Of a DNA stretch of 64,000 nt, positions 34,894 to 43,890 are shown in pieces. A program made the position numbers and the translations under genes. A model generated the notes under the pieces. The model searched no databases. It saw only the letters and a list, made by a program, of their open reading frames with translations, and was not told the DNA's origin. Origin of the DNA: Cylindrotheca closterium (taxonomy: Eukaryota; Bacillariophyta; Bacillariophyceae; Bacillariales; Bacillariaceae); the NCBI GenBank assembly GCA_933822405.4, contig CAKOGP040000247.1:17655-81654 (forward strand), written 5' to 3'. Every line of letters starts with the position of its first letter. Position 1 is the first letter of the stretch.

Positions 34894-37686
34894 GTTGTGG
34901 TTGCAGGCTCTGCCAAAGGTCTTTGTTAGGGCCGACGGTCGTAGAATATGTTGGCAGAAGGCTTGCTGAATAGATCTGCTAGAAGGGTTGCGATTGTGAA
35001 ATGGCAAGTGGAGAAAGCAAAGTTCATCATTTGAGGTAGGGGAAGGATATTGTCTGGCCTTTTGGCGTAGAAATTGGTGTAGGGCTTTTTTGAAAGCAGA
35101 GCAAAGAAACTTCAGTTTGTATCCGCGGGCAACAAGGTGGGAGTGGAATTTTGACAAGGAGGCTCTCTTGTCTGCGTCTCTAGAGGTGAGTTGTAGAATG
35201 CAAAAACTTCCGCTGGTATCCAAGCCAAGTAGTACAGGTGTAGGTTCAGTGGCTTTTTGTACAGTTTTGTGCTGATTTGAAAAGGTTCAACAGAGAGGGT
35301 GAGACCCAGAAAGTTTGTGGTTTTTGACAGAGTAGAGAATTCCCAGTTCAGGGAACAGTGGTTGTCTTGACAGTTTTTGAATTCTTCCCAGAGTTGGCAA
35401 TCGGAATCTGGATTGGGATGGTGGATCCAGATACCAAGTTGATCATCAATGTAGGTAAGCGTAGTGACAATCCAAAACATTGTAGAAGATCAAGTTCAAA
35501 AATACCGTAGTAGAGAGTTGCAAAAGAGGGCGCCGGTGGTGTGCCCATTGCGGTTCCATCAGTCTGGAGCCAGTAAGTGTCTCCAAATTGAAAGCAGTTT
35601 CTTGTCATGAGAAGTTGTAAAGCTGTCATGAGTGCGTTCACTACAGTGAGGAGGTGGACAGGAATTCTTCAATACGGGTGAAAGTGTCTTCAAGATTGAT
35701 GCTGGGATACATAGCTACAGCATCACCAGTGAAGAGACTCATGCGAGAGAAATCGGTTCCGGCCATGTTGTCAATATCAGTTTTGAGTACAAACAAGCTT
35801 GAAAAATAGGTAGGTAGTTTGCGGATGATGAGTTGGAGTTGTTGATCCAGCCATTTACCGAGGCCATAGGCCAGAGTAGGCTGCCAGAGACCAAGACAAT
35901 TGGTCGCGTTTTCCAGGGGCTCTTATGGATCTTTGCAAGTGCGTAGAAATAGGCATAGGAGTCAGTGACACGGTCAAGGGTTCTCTGGAGGTACGTCATG
36001 TTCATTTTTGTGATGGCAGATGCGTTATCATTAAGAAATTTGGCAATCAGTTGGCCAGTTTCTGTAGTGAACACGTGTGCATCCTTGGTGGAGAGCTGTT
36101 GGTAGGTCTCGGTGAGGAGATGGTCAGTAAGGCAGCGTTGGGCGTATGCCTCACGTTCCAGAAGTACAGGGCCAAGATTTTTGTCCGAGTTGAAGACAAT
36201 GAAATCAGGTTTGTGATGTAGTGTAGTGAGAAGGTACTGTTGAATTGGGATGAGATTTGAGTGCACCTTTTGGCAGTGGAACAAGGGAAGGAGATGTTTG
36301 CGGAAGGCGTTGACTTGGGCTTGGATTTCAGGATCCACCATTCCATCCTTTAGTTCCCACAAGTCATTGCGGGTGTAAAGTTGGTTTGGTGTCCGCATTC
36401 AGATTCCTCACCAACAAAGTGGATCTTTGTGTGGAAGTCTTTTGCAAAACAAGTCAGTGTGGTTTCAAGTTGTGTTTGGCTTGTAGTGAAGGTGGGTTGG
36501 GGGCAAAACGTCAGGCCAAGGCCAAGGCCAAGGCCAAGGAGCGACTTCAGGAACAAGGGTGGCTTCTTGGTGGTGCACAAATTATGGCAGGCAGAATTGG
36601 AAAAGGCGGGATTCAAGAACAGGAATTGGCAGTGACAGGATGTGGTTGCGTAGGTTGACTCAATGTGATTTTGATGGGTCTGCAAAGAGGCCAAAGTGCA
36701 ATGTCATTGTAGAGCGAATTTTCTTTCTTGTTTTGAGAAGTCTTTCCTTTCTTCTGTGATTTCCTTCCTTAGTTGGGTTTTGGCTTGGAGGTAACGGCAC
36801 CGGCAACTTTTGCGGCAGTTTTTGGCTGTGGCTTGGTCCCAGATGTGCGACACTTTTGACCAGTCTCCTTTTTGTTGGTGGCGCCTGGCAATTGGCCCCT
36901 TTGGATTTTTTTTTGTAAAGGCACCTTTAAGCGTCTGGATTTCTTTCTCCAGGTTCTTGGTCTGTTTCTTGGTTTCGAGGCAAACACATTTTTCAATGTG
37001 TGACTCAAGCAAATTCGGAAAACTTGAGAATGGGCGGTCCTCCAAGACCAGCACTATCATACATCATTTGATAGATTTCGCAAGCTTTGGAACTGTCAGT
37101 GAACTTGGGGTCACCTAGAGCAAGGGTGGATGCAATGCTTTGTCATCTTCAAGAAGTTGTGCTGAGGCAGATGGCTGACGATATTCGTCCAGGTTCTCCA
37201 GAGCTTTCTTGAGTTTGAGGAACTCAGAATGAAGCTCAAGGAAAATGGTGGTTTTGCTTTTCTTGGAGCGATCCGATGGCAGTCAATGCAGAGATTCCAA
37301 CACATTTTGCGGCTTCCAAGGGTGTGGTGCTCGGAATTTGCTGTGTTTCGTCGTCAGCTGCATAGCTGGTGCGTTTGTTGTTAAAAGTGCCGGTCGCAGA
37401 CATTATTGATCAATGATAAATATTTTAAGGTGGAGAATGATTCAATATTTTATCCAAGAAAAGGCCAGTCTTGACCGATGCTATTGAAGTGTCATCAGCG
37501 GTAAGACAAGTGTGGCAAGAGGCAAGAGCATTGGAAATTTCAAGTTTGCGATAAAAGAGAGCTGGTCAACGTGGATAATTCACTGTTTGCAGCTATAGCC
37601 CTCGTGATTGTAACGGGACCATGTAAAACACATGGTGGTTTGAAAGTTTGGTCACACTGTTGTTGCAACCAAGTTCAAGGAATTCC
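34894..37686 (-). mobile_element. Penelope-like element, copy D
   Basis: It runs from its 5' terminal repeat (about 37422-37690) to a point just after the thumb motif. It carries the finger motif (about 35950-35880), the palm motif (about 35560) and YIDDQLG (about 35450), the frame breaks of copies A and C, and the N-terminal deletion of copy A. Confidence 0.75.
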
Positions 37687-38004
37687 AATTCGAGTCGCCA
37701 TTGTTCTTTAGTTGCTGGGTGAATTTCAAAATGGTGTTGGTAGCTATTGTTGTTGGGCGTTGTGGAACACCTGTAAGGCGTTGTAATGTCAGCTTGTAGA
37801 TGAATCGGTTGTCTATGATTGCCGTCAATCTACCTGTTTATATTGTAGTTGGATGTTATTATTTCGTTATTTTATTGTCCTGCCTGTTGAAGGATGGACG
37901 AAGGAAGTGTCCGATTACTGCATTTTGAACTTCGGACTTTCGAACAGTAGATTCAATGTTACTCGACCAAACGATTACAAACCGCACTGAGACATCCGCA
38001 TACA

Positions 38005-38036
<32 letters not shown>

Positions 38037-38360
38037 GCTTTTGAAGTGAATCCCATTCATCATATGGAGGCCTCGCCGCCTTCAAAGGCCTACTGTAAAG
38101 AACAACACAACCGGCTGCTTGAAAAGAAATTCCAGCTAGCGAAATGAAAATCTGAAAATGTCGTTTCGTTTCGCCAGCGTGTACCGTGTTCATTTTTTTG
38201 GATAATTCCACGATGTTGATGCAAACGATATGCAAACATGCACTCTGGCCACTTTGACTTTCACACTCCAAAAGCTCATAAAAACAAAGCGCCGAGCTTT
38301 TTGTGCAATCTTATTCTTCGCTTCGCATATAACACCAAACACCAAACATCATAATCAAAC

Positions 38361-38963
38361 ATGAACACCTTCTTTGCAACCAAGCAACAACGTGGAAACC
38401 TTATGAAGGACGACCGTCACGTCACTGTCGAGCAAAACCAAGACGACATGGAGGAGCTTATGAAACTATTCTCTGATCTTTCCCTTAACTGCAATGAAAC
38501 CAAAGCGAAAATGGAGGAAGAAAACGACGAAACAATGGGGTTGTCATCGCAAACCACCACCACCACCGCCACCACCAAGAACGAGCCAAATCAGATCGTC
38601 CTCGATTTGTCTGATCCAGCACCTTTGGCTTTCTCACAACCAGCAACACAAGATGTCATGCCGCAATCTGATTGTCTGAATGCTGCTGGAGACGAAATTG
38701 AAGCTGAAATGATGGCGACTTACCTTTCGCTCCATCCTTCTTTGGAACTCGCCACAGGCAATGCTTCTGTAACCGAGCTTGCTAAACGATTCTCCGGACT
38801 TTCCATCGACTGCAATGCGATGGAAGTTGACCAAGACGAAATGGACATTGATCTACCGGAAATCGATTGGATGCAAGTTGATATTGATGAAATGGAAATC
38901 GATCTACCTGAAATTGACTGGATGCAAGTCGATACTGATGAAATGGAGCTCGATGGTCCATAG
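38361..38963 (+). CDS. Acidic repeat protein, copy E
   Basis: Full-length 200 residues, identical in protein to copies A and D. It lies 1.6 kb upstream of the intact LRR gene. The two FSxLSxxCN motifs and the 17-residue acidic C-terminal repeats are intact. Function is unknown. Confidence 0.77.
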   Translation: MNTFFATKQQRGNLMKDDRHVTVEQNQDDMEELMKLFSDLSLNCNETKAKMEEENDETMGLSSQTTTTTATTKNEPNQIVLDLSDPAPLAFSQPATQDVMPQSDCLNAAGDEIEAEMMATYLSLHPSLELATGNASVTELAKRFSGLSIDCNAMEVDQDEMDIDLPEIDWMQVDIDEMEIDLPEIDWMQVDTDEMELDGP

Positions 38964-40559
38964 ATCTTCCAAAGAGATCGCCAACCCGTAACCCGCTTCC
39001 AGACATACGACCTTTCTCGAAACTATCTTCTTCTTTTCAGTGCTCTTGACTTGTCAGAAAATGTTGGCCAACACTATTGCACTCGCAACTGACAATGTCA
39101 CGAACATCTGGAGACGAGGAGGATGCTTCGATGAAAGATCCTTGCGTGGTTACGGGCTATTTCCAAATAGTATTCTCCTGAAGGATTATTCCACTGATCC
39201 TTCCAACAAGGCTGAACGAAATCAAAAGAGAGTTCACGTCCTTCGACCGCTACCGTTGATCCTGCTTCAGCTCTAAGTTCGAGCTGTTGTGGTCCAAGAA
39301 TCGCGTAAGTCAGTATGTACTTCAATGCTCCTTTTTGGGTGAAAAAAGTCCCAAAAGAGTATGTCGAAGGCATGCCGTAGTATGTACACAATTCAGTACA
39401 TCTACACTACTATTGGATATATGCATCAAGAGATGCAAAAGTCAAAATGAAAGAAAAAATAATAATATGACAACCAAAAATGAAACAGAAGAGGTCATTG
39501 TCCCTCGAACGCATCAATAAAATGAACACCGTGCAACATGAATGACAAGGTATAATGATTCTTTGAATGAAAGAAAATTCAAAAACAACAACTTGAATCA
39601 ATATTATGCATCGATAAATACAACCAAACAAAAAAGAAATGTATGCATCAATAAAAATACAACTTTGCACGGAAACAATTCAAAGATCGAAACAAAAAAT
39701 ATACATAAAGATCAACAGATGCAATATACAATAACATGAGCCATTTCCTTTATAGTAGTCTAGAGTACTGTACACTCATTGGTGGTATTTGCTGTCATGA
39801 TCGTATCACATATGCGGTAGATGAATGAATGAAATAATCATGAATGAATGAATACTAACCTAGGTTTGGCAAGTACTTGGCAAATGCATGGTGACGAATC
39901 GAATACAAGAATGAAACGTTCTTCACTACGGTGAAGGGATGGGGGCCTCTATAGGTAGTACAGTCCTAGTTGATCTTTACCAGCTACAGTACAGTATCGC
40001 CAATTTGGAGATATTCGATTCGATACATGTGACCAGAAACGTATAGTGTGATTAATCCGAGTAATCTTGAGTCCTTTCTATGAGTTTTCATGCCGGACAA
40101 AAAACGAACCAACATTTTCAATTTACAAATGTATTTATGTGCAGTCAATTCGGAGGGCGTATAGTCTTGCCGAAAAAGTCGTGTTCGTGTCTTGGGAATC
40201 GATTTTTTTGGGGACGACGAGTCACAGGCATGATTATTTGATGACAGATAATAGGAAACAATATTACTTCACTTCCGAGTGCACAAGTGAAAAGTCATTT
40301 CCAAGACAAGCAACGAAGTGATTGTTGAATTGAAGATATTTGAATAGCATTGATCTGATTACCGTAGATCTTAGCTTACAAGAAAGCACTGAAACAAGCA
40401 AGAACGAAACAAAGCGCCGCACAGTTTATAACATTTTCTGTGATACCTGAACAAACGCAGTTTCATATAAGAGAGTATACTCATACACAAATCTACGTAC
40501 ATCAATACAAGAACAACATCCGAATATAATTTAATTCAATTGGATTGAAGTGATCAACC

Positions 40560-43094
40560 ATGCCAGTCTTTAACATATTCGGCTCCGATGATAGTTCCAG
40601 AGAAACCTCTGAGAGCGACTCTGACGCAACCAGTGAAAGTGGATCCACCAGTGAAAGTGGTTCCGGTAGTGGCAGCGAAAGCGGATCCGGCAGTGGCAGC
40701 GAAAGTGGATCCGGCAGTGGTAGCGACAGCGACAGTGATGATACCTCTGACAGTGGTTCTGGCTCTGGATCTGGAAGTGGATCTGGCAGTGACAGCGGCA
40801 GCGGCAGCACATCTGACAGCGATGACACGTCGGAGAGCGGTGATACATCCGACAGTGGATCTGGCTCTGGCTCTGGTTCTGGGTCCGACAGCGGAAGTGG
40901 TTCTGGCTCTGGCAGTGGGTCTGGATCTGGATCTGGATCTGACAGTGGATCCGGAAGCGGTTCTGACGATGACACTACCGATGATGGTAGTGATTCTGGC
41001 AGTGGAAGCGGCTCTGATAGTGGATCTGGCAGTGGATCCGGCTCTGATAGCGGATCTGGCAGTGGATCTGGCAGCGGAAGTGGTTCTGATAGCGGATCCG
41101 GCAGTGGAAGCGGAAGCGATTCCGATGATGATACTACCGATGACGGTAGCGGTTCCGGCAGTGGCTCTGGCAGCGGTTCCGAGAGCGGCTCTGGATCGGG
41201 TTCCGGCAGCGGCTCTGGTAGTGGATCCGATAGTGGAAGTGGTTCTGGATCAGGTTCAGGCAGTGGGTCTGGATCAGGCTCTGGCAGTGGATCAGGTAGT
41301 GGATCAGGCAGTGGGTCTGATTCCGAGAGCGGCTCTGGATCTGGCAGCGGCAGCGGTACTAGCAAAAAGAGCAACTCTTCCAGCAAAAAGAGCAAGAGCA
41401 GCAGCTCCAGCAAGAACAAAAGCAAGGACCGCAGCGCCGCCATTGCCCCCAGCGATGATGATGATGATGACAGCTCGGATGTCAGCACGGACACTAGTTC
41501 GGATGGAAGTAGTGACAGCAAGAAATCCAAAAGCAAAAATTCCAAGGATCGGGATGAATCCGGCAAGGGTGGTTCCGTTTCTGGTTCCGAATCGGTTCAA
41601 ACCTTTGATTGGGGAGCCGAATTCCCCAGCACTCCAGCCCCTCCTCCTCCCAAGGATATTTCCATGAGCAAGGATCAACCAATAATCGAAGAAGGGGACG
41701 AAGAATCCGCCAGCAGTGGTGAATTTGATGAGAATGGCAAAAAGAAGAAGAAGAAAAAGAAGAAGGACAAACGAACCTTTAACGAAAAGATGACCAAGCA
41801 ACCATCCATGAACCAATATTTGTTCTGCTGCGCTTGTTGTTGTTTCATTATTGGTCTTTGTCTCGTCTTGCCATTGGTGTTGGATCAACCGGACGATCCT
41901 GCTCCCGCCGCGGCTGGCGATCCCTTTGGCTTGGCGAATTACTCGTATGCCGAATACCTCCAAGACTTTGCCAATGCCGTCGACCGTGGCAATGGTGGTT
42001 CCAGTGAAATCGCCAGTCTTCCTTGCGAAGATCCTCGTGCCAAGGCACTGAAGTGGATCAAGAACGATGACAAGATGGAGGGTATGGACGCACGTATCAT
42101 TGAAGATATGCCCATTGCATTGAGTTTGGAACGTTTTGTGGCCGCCACGACGTATTACAGTTTGATTGGAGACGATACTACTTGTGATACTAGTGGCAGT
42201 CATGAATTGGACACTTCCTTTGGTTTCTTGGGAACCGATTCCATTTGCGAATGGCGATCTCAATTCTTCCTTGGAATCTGGTGCAACCGAGAATTGAAGG
42301 TGGAAGAGGTTAGCATTTACAATGTGAATGGTTTGAATGGAACCATCCCATCTGAGCTTGCCTTGTTGCAAGACTTGGAGAAACTTCACGTGTCTGGCTT
42401 GGGTGGATCCTCGCCCATGCCCAGCGAAATTGGAAACTTGGAAAAGCTCCACACTCTCACGTTGCGTAAGTCCTCGTTTTTGCATGGCACTATGTTACCG
42501 CTCTGTTGCTCTATACTTTATTTTCTCCATCGCATCTCACACTTTCTACTTTTATTATTACTACTCTTTCTACTCTTACTATTGCTATTGCTATTGCTAT
42601 CGTTTGCAGCTAATGTTGGTTTCTATGGATCTGTTCCAACCGAAGTCGGTCAATTGTTTTCCTTGCAATCCATGGATTTGAGTGGAAACAACTTGAATGG
42701 AACCTTACCCGGTGAGATTGGCAATTTGTTCCAGGTGGCCAACATTTCCTTAGCCGGCAACGGTTTGAATGGAACCCTTCCCACGGAATTGGGATTCTTG
42801 AGCGCCTTGAGGTCTCTCGATTTGAGCGCCAATCGATTTTCGTCTCGCATTTCGACCGAACTGGGACGATTGTTCAACCTGCAGGAATTGGAATTGAACG
42901 AAAACGAATTTGCCGGCGGCATTCCTACCGAGCTGTACGAATTGTCCAATTTGGTAAGCTTGAACGTTCGTAAGAATGAAGAGCTCAAGGGAGATTTGGA
43001 TCCACTGTGCAACAATGTGGACCTTGCCGTCTTTGAAGGTATCGCCGATTGTGCTTTGGATGAGCCTTTCTGTTACTGTTGCTTTTGCTTCTAA
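40560..43094 (+). CDS. Ser/Gly/Asp-rich single-pass LRR membrane protein, intact copy
   Basis: Two exons, 40560-42465 and 42610-43094. The intron has GTAAGT and a pyrimidine-rich TTTGCAG end and joins LTL to PNVGFYGS in frame, giving about 796 residues. Order: a roughly 270-residue Ser-Gly-Asp repeat region, probably cytosolic and heavily phosphorylatable; Ser/Lys-rich stretch; poly-Lys (about residue 396); membrane segment LFCCACCCFIIGLCLVLPLV (about 420-440); Cys-containing domain (EDMPIALSLERF, CDTSGSHELD, GIWCN); five or six LRRs of the plant type (LxGxIPxELxxLxxL); Cys-rich tail CALDEPFCYCCFCF. The layout resembles diatom LRR surface proteins without kinase domains. The intron is a multiple of three without stops, so an unspliced 844-residue form is also readable. 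Ligand and role are unknown. Confidence 0.85.
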   Translation: MPVFNIFGSDDSSRETSESDSDATSESGSTSESGSGSGSESGSGSGSESGSGSGSDSDSDDTSDSGSGSGSGSGSGSDSGSGSTSDSDDTSESGDTSDSGSGSGSGSGSDSGSGSGSGSGSGSGSGSDSGSGSGSDDDTTDDGSDSGSGSGSDSGSGSGSGSDSGSGSGSGSGSGSDSGSGSGSGSDSDDDTTDDGSGSGSGSGSGSESGSGSGSGSGSGSGSDSGSGSGSGSGSGSGSGSGSGSGSGSGSGSDSESGSGSGSGSGTSKKSNSSSKKSKSSSSSKNKSKDRSAAIAPSDDDDDDSSDVSTDTSSDGSSDSKKSKSKNSKDRDESGKGGSVSGSESVQTFDWGAEFPSTPAPPPPKDISMSKDQPIIEEGDEESASSGEFDENGKKKKKKKKKDKRTFNEKMTKQPSMNQYLFCCACCCFIIGLCLVLPLVLDQPDDPAPAAAGDPFGLANYSYAEYLQDFANAVDRGNGGSSEIASLPCEDPRAKALKWIKNDDKMEGMDARIIEDMPIALSLERFVAATTYYSLIGDDTTCDTSGSHELDTSFGFLGTDSICEWRSQFFLGIWCNRELKVEEVSIYNVNGLNGTIPSELALLQDLEKLHVSGLGGSSPMPSEIGNLEKLHTLTLRKSSFLHGTMLPLCCSILYFLHRISHFLLLLLLLFLLLLLLLLLLSFAANVGFYGSVPTEVGQLFSLQSMDLSGNNLNGTLPGEIGNLFQVANISLAGNGLNGTLPTELGFLSALRSLDLSANRFSSRISTELGRLFNLQELELNENEFAGGIPTELYELSNLVSLNVRKNEELKGDLDPLCNNVDLAVFEGIADCALDEPFCYCCFCF

Positions 43095-43890
43095 ACCAGC
43101 ATCGGCAAATGGAGCAATGACGCAGTGGAGGAGCAATGACGTGATGAAGTAATGAATGAATGTGTGCATATATGAGTTAATATTAAAATACTACTATAAC
43201 GAAACAGTGGAATACGTAAACGTAAAACTACCGTACCTACCTACTAGTATTAGATATCATCATCATCATCATCGTCAATGCGAAGGCAATATTATCCTTC
43301 TCCTACCAAGAAGTCCAAAGAAGGTAATTCCAAAAAAGGAGAAGATAGAAGATATCTTGACGGGGTTATTTTCCTTGTGTTCCAAGGCCCTTGTCTCAAA
43401 ATATCCGAATCATGATCTCTTTTGGGATCCTCCCGCCCGTCTGATCTTTGCACCGCCGATCGGAACTGTGGGTTCCAAGTATGTATCGTACCTACCGGTA
43501 GTACTACAGAAATTCTGATTTTTTCCACGTCACCCCTTAAAAGGGTGAGCCCCGCAGAGCCATTCGAATTCTGGAATCTTGGTATTGCCAAAACTAGCAA
43601 AAAAGCTACCAAGTCTACGTACTAATTACGTGGGACTCAAAGATCTAAATTCCCTTCTTGTTGTTGTGGTAGTTCGCTTCTTGTCAAGCTGACCACGCGT
43701 TTTTAGATTGGCCTTTTGTGACACCCCGAATCAAAAACGACAACTGACAACGACGACGAAAAACATACATCCAAAAAATAAAAAGTAGATCGTGATTGCT
43801 CTAGTTGTTAATAAGCTCTCATAAAATCAACTTACACAAGTTATACAAACAAACAAACAAACAAACAAAAGACAAACAGACAAAGCAAAA
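43095..43890 (+). other. Intergenic region with transketolase leader
   Basis: No convincing gene. A short ATC repeat lies at about 43257-43275. A CAAA microsatellite (43846-43869) lies in the probable 5' UTR of transketolase, and a TCATAAAATC word at about 43820 is a weak TATA candidate. Confidence 0.5.

Larger units (their letters stand above)
28842..37686 (+). repeat. Segmental array unit D
   Basis: 8.85 kb. It has the acidic-protein gene, the short form of the decayed unknown frame, two fused LRR fragments and a Penelope-like element truncated on its left. The 5' 450 bases are practically identical with unit E, including TTACTCGACCAAACGATTAC, which differs in A, B and C. Confidence 0.88.
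37687..43094 (+). repeat. Segmental array unit E (right end of the array)
   Basis: It carries the acidic-protein gene and the only intact LRR gene. It lacks the decayed unknown frame and the Penelope-like element. At about 40149, GTGCAGTCAATT joins directly to CGGAGGGCG, which in unit A are 2.25 kb apart. To the right lies unique chromosome. This is the likely founder locus or the preserved edge of the array. Confidence 0.82.

Noticed and set aside
40502..41566. Long minus-strand frame rich in Leu/Pro/Asp/Ser opposite the LRR gene
   Set aside because: It is the antisense of the Ser-Gly-Asp repeat codons, and similar mirror frames occur opposite every copy. The plus frame has a start, a splice site and domains.
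42610..43169. Minus-strand frames opposite the LRR exon 2
   Set aside because: They mirror the LRR coding sequence and have no domain of their own.
43156..43625. Short frames on both strands between the LRR gene and transketolase
   Set aside because: No domain, no conserved features, and they overlap one another.
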